64,000 nt of DNA from Delphinapterus leucas (GCF_002288925.2 NW_022098001.1:4364163-4428162), one strand, 5' to 3'. Numbered from the stretch's first letter, positions 39,131 through 51,620 are shown. The notes: a model not told the origin generated them from the sequence alone. Program-made: numbers and translations.

Positions 39131-39220
39131 CTTTTCAATATTCTTAATTTTATTACTGCAGATATTTTTATACCTGTAGAAATGGTTACAGCTTAGAATG
39201 GATAAAAATTAGCCTCTATA

Positions 39221-39429
39221 GGTCTTCCCTGGTGGCGCAGTGATTGAGAGCCCGCCTGCCGATGCAGGGGACACGGGTTCACGCCCCGGTCCGGGAAGAT
39301 CCCACATGCTGCGGAACGACTAGGCCCGTGAGCCATGGCCGCTGAGCCTGCGCGTCCGGAGCCAGTGCTCTGCAACAGGAGAGGCCACAACAGTGAAAGG
39401 CCCGCATACCACACACACACACACACACA
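39221..39429 (+). mobile_element. CHR SINE, plus, tail converted to (CA)n
   Basis: Complete CHR ('cttccctggtggcgcagtg' head, 'gggttcacgccccggtccg' B-box region, 'gaaaggcccgcataccacac' end). The A-rich tail has become a (CA)n run. Perfect 17-bp target duplications 'aaaaattagcctctata' lie at 39204-39220 and 39430-39446. Confidence 0.96.
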
Positions 39430-39446
39430 AAAAATTAGCCTCTATA

Positions 39447-40114
39447 AAAGTTTCCAATCATAAGCAGAATTCATGATGAGATACAAGATGTCGTTAGGCT
39501 AAAATTCACTCAATTCAGCACTGATTGGGCAAGAGCAAATGAACAGATGCTCTTGGTGCTCAACTGGTCAAGAGACATAGTAGGGCCTCATCACAGTGCT
39601 TTATGGTGAGGCATCAGCATGCAATCTGGGCTGCAAGGTAGTACAGCTGTCCTTCATGTCTGGTAGGTCAATTCCACTCTTTAGAACCTCTGGATGCAGC
39701 GACTTAAGGAATCTAAACTGCCTTGTGAGGTCTTGGCTCACTGATGGAGGATTCTCCACTTAAAGAAATATCTCAGTCTGGGTTTAGTTAGCACATTCCT
39801 CAGCTTAAATTGGTATTGTTCACAGGTAGAAGGGATCAAAACACAGAGCAGTTTTATAGGCCAGGAAAAGTTCAAGGTCAAATTGGGAAGTCAAAAAGAA
39901 GCCTCAGTGAAAAGCACTGGGTGGAAATATTGTAGAGGTGGAAAAACGGGTAGTTCTTTTGACCCAGTGGGTCTGATACCAAAGAGTTCAATTGTAATTC
40001 AAATATGATTTATGGCATACTCACGACAACGTTCTTCCACAATGTGATGAGCACGATGAGGAAAAGAAGCAGAAACTTCAGTTTGTATACTTATGAATTT
40101 AACAGAGAGGAAAG
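39447..40114. other. Low-copy interval
   Basis: No exon is seen. The sequence has a somewhat LTR-like character ('ggtcttggctcactgatgga') but could not be assigned. Confidence 0.4.
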
Positions 40115-40355
40115 TTAACACAGTGTCTAAAAGCATGGACTCTAGAGTCGGATTGCTTAAATTTAAATCCAACCTTTGCTACTCATCTATGGTGTGATCT
40201 TGATCAAGTAGCTCCACTTCCCTGTGCATCAGTTTCCTTATCTGTGAAATGGGAATAATAATACCTCATGGGGCTGTTGTGAAGATGAAATAAATTAATA
40301 CTTATAAATCACTTAGACTGATACTTGACAAATACTAGTGGTGTTCATTTATAAT
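40115..40355 (+). mobile_element. MIR SINE, nearly full length
   Basis: 'aaaagcatggactctagagt', 'catcagtttccttatctgtg', 'aaatgggaataataatacct' and 'ggggctgttgtgaagatgaa' follow MIR almost end to end. It is one of the best preserved copies here. Confidence 0.92.
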
Positions 40356-41221
40356 TATTATGAACATGGATTCGAGAAAATGGGGAAAATTTAAGAAATA
40401 AATATCTGTGCCTATTTAATTTGTTCTATCCAGACATCAACAGAATGATCTCTGTATCACAGATATAAATGTGTAAGAGATTTTACTACTTTGATGAATC
40501 ATTTTACTTTTTATCCACCTAATAGATTGGCTAGTGGGCAGATAACTCCACTACTTCTAGCACAATGAAAAGATTTTTATGGCAACTCAATATTAGTGGA
40601 ATAAAATCTTACCTCACATGATGAAAAGCTCTACTTATTGGTTAAAATCAGTAAATAAAATAATTTATTCTGTTTAAATTAGTCCAAATTTCCTACCTAT
40701 AGCTTTTATTAGTATCCACGAGATCTAAAACTTTGCTTATAGGGCATTTGGGAAATGGTTTGAAAAAGTTCTGGAAATTGAGTTCCTAATTATGCCATTC
40801 CTCTGCCTTGGGCTCTAAACTGGGAATCCTGAGTTAGTCCATATGCTGGAACCAAGCCTTAAATTTAAATACCATAATCTGAAGTACTCATTTGATTTTT
40901 TAATATGTTGTCTCATTCGTCTTTTACAACCAAACCAACTGAACGCAAAGCAAAATCCCGCGTGATTACAAAGACCATGACCTTTTCCTTAGTAGTTCCT
41001 ATTTCATGCTAGTTGTACATATTTTTAAAAAAATGACCTGAGAATTCACTAAACGTAAGTTTGGTTCAAAGTTTGTAACTAAGTGGTTGGATTACCTTAG
41101 TTAAAATACATCACTTTCATGAGCCCCTTTCTTCATTTGTGAAGGGAAAGACCAGGACTCCCGAACTCTAGGCCTCTGGCTCTAGAATTTCAGGTACTCT
41201 AAATAGAAGAAACTCATGAAA
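40356..41221. other. Low-copy AT-rich interval
   Basis: No exon or repeat is recognised. Confidence 0.5.
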
Positions 41222-41238
41222 CAGACTTGTCTAGTCTT

Positions 41239-41452
41239 TTTTTTTTTTTTTTTTTTTTTTGCGGTACACGGGCCTCTCACCGTTGTGGCCTCTCCCGTTG
41301 CGGAGCACAGGCTCCGGACGCGCAGGCTCAGCGGCCATGGCTCACGGGCGCAGCCGCTCCGCGGCACGTGGGATCTTCCTGGACCGGGGCACGAACCCGT
41401 GTCCCCTGCATCGGCAGGCGGACTCTCAACCACTGCGCCACCAGGGAAGCCC
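41239..41452 (-). mobile_element. CHR SINE, minus, full length
   Basis: Complete reverse-complemented CHR with a poly(T) of over 20, 'gcggtacacgggcctctcac' and 'actgcgccaccagggaagcc'. Perfect 17-bp target duplications 'cagacttgtctagtctt' lie at 41222-41238 and 41453-41469. The long T run and exact duplications suggest recent insertion. Confidence 0.97.
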
Positions 41453-41469
41453 CAGACTTGTCTAGTCTT

Positions 41470-43739
41470 GTCTAGACTTGTCAGTCTCTTAAAATCTACG
41501 CTCTCCTTTCTTGATGTTAAAAACACATTTATGGTCTCCTTTAATATTTAGACATTTAAACAAGCATGGGTCATATATAACTATGTCAAAGAAATGACAC
41601 ACTGGTGCCCCATCCTCTAGGAACAAAGATATAATCCCTTCAACAAAAACATACACTTTCATGTGTACTCATGATGAAGTTCCTTTCCCATTACTTTGAG
41701 AATCAAAAAACAATGTCACTAATTCACACTGAAGTAGATTTTCCCTAATTCAACTCTGCAGAAAGAAAAAGCTAAACTAGAAACTCAGATGGAGTTTTCT
41801 CTGCCCCTTGACTCATGCAGAGCAAAAATGCCTTAATTTACTTCTCTGTCTTCCCTGTCTTTGGAGACTGTACCCCTAGATAGCACAATAGCTTGAGTAT
41901 ATATTTCCATGGTGCGCTATTACTGACTAAACCAAGTTCTAGTTTCTGAAGACCAAGGCAAAAGAGTTTTTTTTAACCAAATGACATTTGTTACTATCCT
42001 TCACAGTGTAAAAAGTAAAAAGCATCCTGCTACCATAGCCACTCAATGAATGCTTTACAATGTAAGATACACAGACCAGCTTCCTTTTGGCTAAAATCAT
42101 ACTGTTCTACCACAGACAGAAGAAAGTTTGGTAGTTTTGCACTAGACCAGTTTAAGCTACACTAAAGTAAACTCAATGATAAGGTCAGTGGATGGTAAAA
42201 TCTCAAGCACCAGAAATGATATTATGTCTTTACTTATTACATATAATACTAAATGTGGATTATAAATAAATTGGAGACTTTAAAAAAATCCTTCCCATTT
42301 AATTACTGTGAATAGACTAAACATACAAAAGCAAACCAAATTATCTTGTAGTTTTCCCATCTTAAAAGCAAAGCTTTGTGGGGGGGGGAGGGGAGTGAAA
42401 CTAGTGATAAAAACGAAGGGTCCAGTGGGAGTGGTGCATATAGACTCCGCGTTCCAATAAGACTCAACAAACAGCTCTGATCAGAATCTAAGTGATGGGA
42501 AACAGCCTGTAGCTTCGAGATTAGCTGCTTCACACTATTTCTGAGTTAAGCCAGCACAAGCAACATCATGAATGCATAATTATAATTATGCATTTGAGTA
42601 TGCATAATGATCTTAAAATCGGTAAACAAAGAAGAGGCATCAGAATTCCTCAGTTATTTTAGGTATACTGTTACAGAAGACAAAATACGACTCAGATTTT
42701 AAAGAGGGGTGACTCTTAGTGGAACTTAGTAGGATGAAATTTGCAAACTTGGGGGAGTTACTGATGAACCAGTATTTCTTCAAAAGTCCCTTTTAGGAAA
42801 TCCCACATGAACAAGTTTAGTCAAAGAAATGCAATACAGTATTTCAAACACATGAAGCAGACACTCAGGAATGCCCATATTTAACATACCAAGGCTTAGA
42901 GACAAATAATAAGGTAATATCTTGGACTTCTGATATTGTCTTATAAAATAACACGTGTCCCTGGAATTGTTTGGAAAATATAATGAACTGTGATTGGCTA
43001 ATAAAACAGGTAAAAGAACTGAAAGATGCAGTGGAGAGAATTAACCACAAGTGGGGATTTTTTTTTTTAAATTGTTAGATTCCCAAAATCTAACCACAAG
43101 AAGGTCTAACTGAGTGTGTCCAGTTTTGATGTAAAATCATTTCCTTTCAGCTTCCAGAAAGGAAGATGGAACCCCACTTTTAGGGTAAAATATTCCTTCA
43201 ACTCTGAAAGACAGTTATGGCTTGTATTATTAGCTTCCTATTTTTCAGAAGGAATTATTTGATATTCTGGAACCCTAATCTTTTTCTCACGGTACTATTT
43301 TTACTGCTTTTCTCTGGAACTTGGCCAAGGTCTCCTCATTCCTCTTAAGAGAGCCTCAAACTGAATACTCCTATCTTAACAAGGGTGTTGATAAACCTGG
43401 AAGTTAATGGGTCCTACGAGGACCTAGTCCATGCATGGGGTTAGAGGCTAAGGATGCTTTGGGGAGTGTTTATTCTTCTTCAGTGAGATCAAAAAATGAT
43501 GTCAAAAGCTATCTGGACCTCCTCTCACCTTTTACTTTCTTCTTGCCCTTCCTTCCCACCAAGATTCAGAGAAACTATTCAATATTCTTTATCAAAGTTG
43601 TCTTTTCATTGATTTTTCTGAGTATCATGTTTATCATTTTCTTCACCTAAAATTTTTGTATCCTTAAATCCATCAGCTTTTGACCCAAACCGTTTTGACA
43701 TTTACTCCAATAATAATTATTCATATTGTTTATAACCGT
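41470..43739. other. Low-copy interval containing a POU-like palindrome
   Basis: No exon is seen. A G run with 'gggggggggagggg' lies at about 42380-42396, and the palindrome at 42571-42594 is listed separately. Confidence 0.5.
42571..42608. promoter_or_regulatory. Perfect 24-bp palindrome plus third ATGCATAAT copy
   Basis: Positions 42571-42582 read 'aatgcataatta' and 42583-42594 are its exact reverse complement 'taattatgcatt'. A third 'atgcataat' follows at 42600-42608. ATGCATAAT(TA) is a known preferred site type of POU-homeodomain factors, especially class III. Function here is inferred from the motif only. Confidence 0.5.
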
Positions 43740-43848
43740 CTTCTCCAGTGTTCTTTGGTTTCCCCACTCCTCCCCCATCTTTCCCCTTCCCTTTCCACTC
43801 CTTCCCTAACCACGTTCCCCCAATCTCTCTCTCCCCTTCCACTAGGGT
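43740..43848. repeat. Polypyrimidine tract
   Basis: About 110 bp of mostly C and T on the plus strand ('ctttccccttccctttccac', 'ctctctctccccttccac'). It is low-complexity and could adopt a triplex in principle. Confidence 0.7.
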
Positions 43849-44531
43849 TTACTTTGTCCAAATAGAAAGTTTTGTAGCATGGTAACATCATTACTCACCT
43901 CAGTCATCATTTGCCTGTGTTGACAACTGAACAATCAGTTGAAAATCTCAGCTTAAATCATATAATCTGCTATTTGGTCTGTACATTAATTTTTAGTACA
44001 TATATGGTTTTGACTGCTGAAATCAACTTAATTCTACTTCAGTTAAACCAGCAGATACGTACTGATGACCTACAATGGATGGCAATCCTGTGTGTAGTGA
44101 AGATGACAAAGGAGCCATTATTTTGAAAATGCCTGCAAAGTGTTAAATTTTGAATTGTGGAGAGGAAAAGGATCAAGAATCAAGTGGGGTAGGAGGGCAT
44201 AAAACCTTCCCAAGGCAATGAGGGACTTCGCTGGAGAATTAGGAGAAGACAAATAACTGCAAAAGTGACTTAGATACTGAGGAAGGAGTTTTGAGATGGA
44301 GACGGAAGACAATTCTGTCAAATACGTGGGTCATAATCCAAGCTTCACCCATGAATTTGGAAGAATGCTAGGAAAATGATCCTGTTTGAACTTTCCACTA
44401 TTCACCCCGGAAAAATGAACGTTATCTTATTTTTTTTTCAGCTTATTGGAACATCTGTCTTTTTGCCTATGTCCTGGTTCACATGCTAAATTGTTACAGA
44501 CACACAAACAATTTAAATATGTAGTGACCCT
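43849..44531. other. Low-copy interval
   Basis: No exon or repeat is recognised. Confidence 0.5.
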
Positions 44532-44532
44532 G

Positions 44533-44594
<62 letters not shown>
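44532..44594. repeat. (GA)n microsatellite
   Basis: About 60 bp of GA repeats with one 'ca' interruption near the start. It is a pure-purine strand and the longest simple repeat in the window. Confidence 0.95.
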
Positions 44595-44598
<4 letters not shown>

Positions 44599-47500
44599 AC
44601 ACACATAAGAGACAGGAATGTTCACAGACTTTCTAATAAAAAGCCAAGTCTAAATATATTATTAGACATTTGAAAAATTCTTCCATACTCCAACGAAATA
44701 TTTATAGTTTGTTTTCTCTCAACGATCTTGTTTTATTTTTCAGTATTGGTTGGAATGACATTACTCTGTCGGAAATGTTAGATGACTGTGCTAAAGACAT
44801 TCCTTAATCAAAACGGGAAAACAATTAGTGTAAAATGATTAAACACAGGGAGTTCAAGTTATAAATGGGCTATAACAGGTCATTAGAAAATTCACCATTG
44901 GGAACTCAAAATACATTTTTCACCTTCACCGGTGTTTCTCAAACCAGAGGCTGCAGTCCCCTTGGGGTCTCACTGTTTATGGGCATTTTTTTTTTCCAAT
45001 TTGATGTTTGCATTTTGATCCTAACACAACAAACATGACAACAAATACACTTTTATCTTACATAATGGCAAACCATGTCTTTGTAGTAAAAAATACATTC
45101 GAAATACAGTAAATAGGATATTTTAATTTATTTCACTTGGTGTTTTTCAAATAGCAGTCTGTAAATCCCTGGAAAACCTTGAACCTATTGAATTGTTTTT
45201 TACTTCAAAAAGAATCTGTTTCTTACTCAAACTGAGCAAAGAACTGGCATAGACCCAATACTGCAAATGGTAAAGTTTCAAGGTTAGATTACAAGAAAGT
45301 TATTTAGCTCTTGATCTAGCTATATATTAGGTATAAATTCCTGTGTCCAGGAATAAGGGTCATCTGTTAGAGGAAGGACAGAAAAGGAGGGACAATATTC
45401 CTTATCTTTCTCTGGCGACAGGAAAAATTTTAATAGGATTTGTCTTCTGCCTTCTCTCTTCTATGTTCCTATCTCCCAGGTTCTGAAATCATTCTCCCCT
45501 AATCCTTGGAGTTTTTTGAGCTGCGTCAACTCCCCTAGAACAGTTCTTCACTTGAGGTACAGATGTCCTATCTCACAAATTGTCCCATGCACCAAAATGG
45601 CCATTCTTCTCTTTCACCATGAAACAAACACTTCCACTAATTCTGTGGAGTAGCTCTCAGAAGGAAAGCAGTCTGACTGAATTAACTGACATTAAGGTAT
45701 GAATGATTGCTACGCCACTGATATAATTATCAAGCTATTTCTGTTTTTCAAGACTTTTTTCCCCCTTTTTTCCAATCTGAGTAGGTACAGTCCAAGTTTG
45801 GGATTGTTCGTTCATTTTGTTTTAAAATCTCTCCCGTGGCTCTCTTGGCTAAATATTTGATACTTGCAGAATGGCAAAGGTGGAACTTGGGGGTTTTTAA
45901 GTCAATATAATCAGCAAAAGTAAGTCAGAAGCTGTCTGTAAATAATGTATAACTTCGGTGGCCACCAAAGCCTGACATACTGACTTTTGAGATGTTTTGA
46001 GTAGGCTCAGTGGTTACCAAGTTACTACCACGCACAGGAATGAACTGTGCTCCAAAGAACTGTGTTCTTCTTGTTTTAGAGAGTAATTTCTGAAACCGCC
46101 AAACTCTGGTAGCTCTTTGTATCACGGCCTCACTACATAGCGCTTGTCACTAATTGGCAGAGCTGCTCCAGACAGACTTGATCTTGGGAAACAGATTGAA
46201 AGCTTTTCTCTGCCCTTAGGAAATCTGTCTCTCCAGGTGAGGTTTGAGGCCATGTGCAAAGCCCAATGTCAAGTTTGTTTTCCTACTATTCGGCCGATGG
46301 AAGGACCTCAACATTTTAGTGTCACTAGTCCACTCTCAGATATTCTGAAAATAAGCACTTTTCAAGCAAGATTTTTTTTCAATTCCCGATTTAAGGGCCA
46401 CATAGCAGTTGATCCACGATATAAACAAATGCATCTCTGAGACCTTAATGCAATTTGGCATAAAAATGAGGCTGATGTCCAATTTCTCATCATGTTGTTA
46501 GCTGGTTATTTGCTGGATTCAGATTCTCTCTTAAAAGTAGGAAATAGAGACTCATTTTCACTAAACATTTAAGCAAAATATACTGACCTTCATTATTTTT
46601 AACTTTTCAAGGAGCCCTGTCTCCACTGGAGTTCCAAGATCAGTAATTTCCCAGAATCCTAGACCACCAGTGACATCATTTTTAATGTTTTTCTCCACTT
46701 TACAATATTATAAAACTGAATCTTATTCTGTTTTTAATCACAAGCCTTATCCAGCAATCAAGGCAGGTATATAATAAGCTAAGCTACTCTGTAAATCTAA
46801 ACATTCCCTACAAATGGAAAAGATACAGCCTGGGCTCCCTGATTGTTACTAAGGCAACTATCTAAAATGAAAATCTGATTAACCCTTTTGCTGCCTGGAA
46901 CTACCCATGTACCACGTTAGCTGACTTCCCTGCACTTATCTCTCCCTTTTCCCCCTCAAGAAATTCATAATTGCATTGCTCCAGAGTAGTTATGCTCTGG
47001 TTATCCTATCTGGGAGGCCTGTGATGGGTGGTAGTCCCATCTGGACCGCTGAGTGGGGTGGCTGTCTCACCACGAGGAAACAGACATTAAAACAGAGGGC
47101 ACATGATTTTCTGCTTACTTTAGGCATCAGTTTGATGAAATTCTTGACAACATTAAAGGATTCCCATTCAATAAACAGCAAAGTACTACTGTATTTTCCT
47201 TTCACCCAGGAAATAATTTGACAGTAAAAGCTGTATGTTTCACAAACATATTTTCTTCAACTATTTTTGAGTGACATTAGCAACTGTTAACATTTGCTAG
47301 GAAGAATAATATTTCAAAGCTTTATGCAGAATTTTAGCCAAGAACAAATATCCATCAGGCACTCTCTATTCTCCTTGTACAGTTAAACAAAAAGGGAGTT
47401 CAACAGTGAGGGAGAGGGGGATAAGAACACATATTTCCATGTAATTTTGACAATGGGAGGCTGTGCACTAGAAATTCATTAATAGTTAGATTTAGAAAAC

Positions 47501-47659
47501 TAAGTCCTGTAACAAAATTACATTAAAATGTCTGGACCTTTCAAAGTACAGCATCCAAGCTCCTTCATAAACTCCCACTTCCCACTGCCTCCACACCACT
47601 CCCCCTCCAAACCTTTCTAGAAGGATGTCTTGCTAGTTTTCACCTAGTCTTTTGACTGG
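44595..47659. other. Low-copy interval, no gene seen
   Basis: A possible hAT remnant begins near 44935 ('ggtgtttctcaaaccagagg'), too weak to call. Otherwise the sequence is unassigned and has no splice-bounded coding segment. Confidence 0.45.
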
Positions 47660-48000
47660 AGGCAAAATGGCCCATTTGTTATTCCCTACACATGGCTTGA
47701 TTTCTCCCTTCATCTTCTGGCTAAGCCATTCGCTCCATCCTGAATTCCCTGCCTGCTCCTCTCGACCAATTCATACCCATCACTTCCTTCAGACCTTGTT
47801 CAGCTGTCACTGCCCTGAGGAAGCACTTCCCAACTAACTTCCCTCCCTCCCTCAGTTCACCCTTCTATGTCCCCTTGGAATATAACTGCATTTTGTACGT
47901 GTTGATACATTGCTTGTAATTGCCTTTTTTTCCCACTGTGTCCCTGTCATTGCATTTGCTTCTATCTCGTTTGTCTACATTTTTTTCCATGTGCCTCTGC
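47660..48000 (+). mobile_element. L2 LINE internal fragment
   Basis: 'ccatcctgaattccctgcct', 'cacttccttcagaccttgtt' and 'cagctgtcactgccctgagg' parallel the L2 text 'ccttcaggtctcagctcaaatgtcac ... ctgagagaggc'. Any L2 reverse transcriptase sequence is absent or unrecognisable. Confidence 0.65.
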
Positions 48001-49589
48001 TTGCTCTCTTCAACTAGCCTTATGATTTTTGGCATTTCAACATCAGTATCAATGTCCTCCACACTGGAGAGTTCATCAATACTTTACAACTAATTAAAAT
48101 AGATAATGTTCATAAATCACTTCAGCTCTTTGTAGTTTTAGTTCTTCACACTGAATTCTGTAAAGTAACAACACCTCCATCAAATGGCTTTCAAATCTCA
48201 AATCTTCAGCTCATAGCCATATCCCCCATCTTCCTTTAAGCAGATTTCTTCCTAGGTACTACATATTCATATTTCTTCTTTCTTACTATTATGTCAAATT
48301 CAACATGTCTAAAATGAGATATAACTTCTATAAAAACCCAACTTTTTATTACATTTACATATTTCTATTAAAGTTACCAATTAAAAAAAAAACTTTTCTA
48401 TTTACCTAGCATTTGTAACCTCTAAATATGTTTTAACTTTTGCATATGATATCATATAAGAAGAACTCAAAAAATGATTCATTAATAAATTACACTTTTT
48501 GGTTGGGTATTCACACAGAGTATGCAGTACATCTTCCTCTTGGGAAATAATAACTGAAGTCAACATGATCAGAAGTGTAAAAGAACATGTAACATGCAAC
48601 AATAACTGATAAAAAGAGATTTTAAGAATATTTAACTATATATTTAATAGATATTAACTACACATAGCTAAAAAGATGTTAAACTCATTTAGAGGTTGAG
48701 ATCAAAAGCACTAGAGCTGGCTATCAATTCAGGTGTACAAGGGAGAGTGAATATGGAGGCTTGCTTAAATTAGGAAAGGTTTTGACCAGCAGAGTGGACT
48801 TGCAGTCCTGGTGGAAACTGCTCAGCTTAGTGAGATGGTAAGATAGGCCATCTAGTACCACAAACAGGTGACTTTGTACAAATGCATTTAACTCTTTGGA
48901 GTTATACCTCCTGAATCTGTGAAAAGAAAAATGAACTAACAGTTCTCAAAGATCACTCCCTCTTGTAGCATTTTATGGATCTAAATAACTAATTAACTGG
49001 GGGATGCGAGATATTAATATCTGAGAGTGAAAGCGAACGGAGGTGCTCTTCTGAGATATCAGGGTCCTTCTCTGTTCCCTTCATGTTTTCGCAGATCCTT
49101 CATTCATATGAGACAGAATTTATTACATTTTAAAGCACTTTCTCACCCAGAGGCATCTGCATTTCATCAATCAATCAAGTCTTCAGTTTAAAGGGTAAGA
49201 TATTCATCATGAAATTTCAGGTCTCAACCAATTGGAGGAAGGGAGAATTGTAAGGAAGAAAGGGGGATGGCCACTTTCCCTCTAAAATCACACTTGCAAG
49301 CCAATCCTATAAGTCTATAGAAAAAAATTCTAAGGGATGGCTGAGGAGGAGAGAAGGCCAAATAGTATGAGGAGATCTGAGGGACCTATGCAGAAATCTT
49401 AAAGACGGGAAAAGTTTGTTAGATTTATTAGAAAGTTAGCATAGTCTTATGAAAAGAGTGCTTTACTCAATCCAGGGAGAGTAGCTGGGGATAATTTGGA
49501 GGGGGTAAACGTCAAAGACAAGACTTACTTTCTCCTCTTCACCACAAACCAACCACCAAACAAAAGGTGGAAAGAACTGTGAGCGGGAT
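48001..49589. other. Low-copy interval
   Basis: No exon or confident repeat is seen. Confidence 0.5.
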
Positions 49590-49720
49590 ATCAGAAACAG
49601 TGCTTTCTCTAACTGGGTGTGTGATCAGCTAAGTTGTTTCCCAAAGTTTCAGTTTCCTTATTTAGAAAATAAAGGTTGGTCTAGGTTTCTTCAAGCTGTC
49701 CTATCTTATTCTGTGATTTG
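49590..49720 (+). mobile_element. MIR fragment
   Basis: 'ctaactgggtgtgtgatcag', 'aagtttcagtttccttattt' and 'agaaaataaaggttggtcta' match the MIR core. Confidence 0.75.
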
Positions 49721-49814
49721 GTAATATTAAGCCCAAATGGGAATACTACCAAAAGATGACATGTAATTTTCCAAAAGGAGAGAGAATACAGCCTGTTACA
49801 GTTTATTATTAACA

Positions 49815-50065
49815 TAATGACAGTAATAATTAGTGTTTACTGAGTGCTTACTCTATGCCAGCCTTCGTGCTTTGTACTTCACACAATAATTCACAAAATA
49901 TGTACGTATGTCATATTAATAGCTCCAGTCACAAGATCAGTCAAACAGGGCACAGACAAAGGTAAAGTAATTGGCCCAGAGCCATAAGCTCAACAGTGAT
50001 AGAGTCCAGATTTATGACCAGACATTTTGACTCCAGTGCCGACCTCTCCATCACCATACTATACC
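49815..50065 (-). mobile_element. MIR SINE, minus, nearly full length
   Basis: 'gtgtttactgagtgcttact', 'taaagtaattggcccagagc' and 'gagtccagatttatgaccag' through 'accatactataccaa' cover almost the whole reverse-complemented MIR. Confidence 0.92.
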
Positions 50066-50100
50066 AAGCCAAATTAAAATAAGATCTGAAAAATCAAAAC

Positions 50101-50128
50101 ATATATATATATAAATATATATATATAA
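50101..50128. repeat. (TA)n simple repeat
   Basis: Two runs of TA units separated by 'aaa'. Confidence 0.9.
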
Positions 50129-50391
50129 AGAATAATGAATAAAACACATGACCAAGACTAGAAAAAATGTTTCATGGGAATTAATGTAATAAAATATGCC
50201 CTCTTTTGGGATACAGAGATATAATAATTAAAAGCAGACATGAAAAACAAAGATAGATATGTTTCATCTCTGTCTTCGCATGCACCCACACACATGTCAA
50301 CCAACTTTATTTTTTGTTGTCTTCGGTTTACTTATTTAGATATAAATAACAAATATGTGAGAGGAGAAACAAGAAGCTTAATGGGAGAAAG

Positions 50392-50707
50392 GGACTCCCC
50401 TGGTGGCACAGTGATTAAGAATCCGCCTGCCAATGCAGGGGACATGGGTTCGAGCCCCGGTCCGGGAAGATCCCACATGCTGCGGAGCAACTAAGCCCGT
50501 GCACCACAACTACTGAAGCCCATGTGCCTAGAGCCCATGCTCCACAACAAGAGAAGCCACTGCAACGAGAAGCCCACGCACCGTAACAAAGAGTAGCCCC
50601 TGCTCGCCACAACTAGAGAAAGCCTGCATGCAGCAATGAAGACCCAACGCAGCCAAAAATAAATAAAAATAAATAAATAAATACATTTATTAAAAATTCT
50701 TAAAAAA
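50392..50707 (+). mobile_element. Long-form CHR SINE (CHR-1-like) with perfect 21-bp target duplication
   Basis: The head 'gactcccctggtggcacagt' and B box 'gggttcgagcccc' are CHR-like. The body is longer than in the other copies, with 'gagaagccactgcaacgaga', 'acaaagagtagcccctgct' and 'agacccaacgcagccaaaaa' before an (AAAT)n-like tail. A perfect 21-bp target duplication occupies 50371-50391 and 50708-50728. The B box matches the Pol III consensus GGTTCGANNCC exactly. The long form is thought to predate the short cetacean subfamilies. Confidence 0.93.
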
Positions 50708-50728
50708 AAGAAGCTTAATGGGAGAAAG

Positions 50729-51394
50729 AGAAAATGAAATTGTACTTAGAAAAATGGTTAGCGTTTAAAACTAAAGGGCCAAGTCACTTAACACACAAGG
50801 TGATTTGAGAAAATGTCATGCTTTGTTGCAGACTCTAACAATCATGATTCAGAGCAACATGAGCCTTAAGAGGACCAAGGAAGTGCTCATGTGCAAAATA
50901 AAACCGCGAATCGAAAACCGTTCTAGGCAGCCAAAAAATATGCCTGAAAAACACTTGAGTTATACCAAGTTCATTTATATATTTTTGAAGATTGAGGGCA
51001 TTAGACAAAGATAAATGTAGTGTGGCATTGGACAAGTCTCAACAAATCAATATAATTTTCTTAACCCATTTTCTCATATAAGAGTGAGAAACCGTTCCGG
51101 CTGATATGACAAATCTTTACTCTTGTCAGATTAACAAACTATTTCACATGAAATACTCAAGAAGCCTTAAGAGCTACTAAAATTATACCTTCTCCAAATC
51201 AACCCAGAAATTAATTACAAAGGATTTTCAAAGAATAGTTGCTTATGGCACAATGGCAGCATTTAGGAATACACAACTGTCCGTCCTCTGTCTGGGGTTA
51301 TTTATCAGTTATATTAATGACATTATGAAACCATAGATCACTTGCTAATTTAATTTGCTGGGAGCATTAACTTGGAAGGAATTACTATCTTCAG
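50729..51394. other. Low-copy interval
   Basis: No exon or repeat is recognised. Confidence 0.5.
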
Positions 51395-51620
51395 ATCCAA
51401 GTCATATTTACTAAGTACCTACTCTATTTCAAATATCACATAAGGTAAACAAGTGTATCATTTTCTCTTTATGGCAAATACCTTGAGGTAATTATTGACT
51501 ACATTTCTTTGGTAATGAAATTGAGTTCAGAAATGTATTGACTCATCTATGGTTAACAACTGAAAGAGTGGTCAATCAGGCTTTGAACATGGGTCCAACT
51601 TTTTCACTATCTTAGCTGCT
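51395..51620 (-). mobile_element. MIR SINE, minus
   Basis: 'tttactaagtacctactcta', 'taccttgaggtaattattg' and 'gtcaatcaggctttgaacat' match reverse-complemented MIR in order. Confidence 0.75.

Noticed and set aside
41182..41551. Open frames of 111-114 codons on both strands
   Set aside because: These are CHR SINE translations with poly-Lys or poly-Phe from the tail. No protein family is involved.
42380..42396. G-rich run as a possible G-quadruplex
   Set aside because: There is one long G run plus a G4 and no four well-spaced tracts. The evidence is too weak to call.
44446..44673. A frame encoding a long Arg-Glu repeat
   Set aside because: It is the translation of the (GA)n microsatellite.
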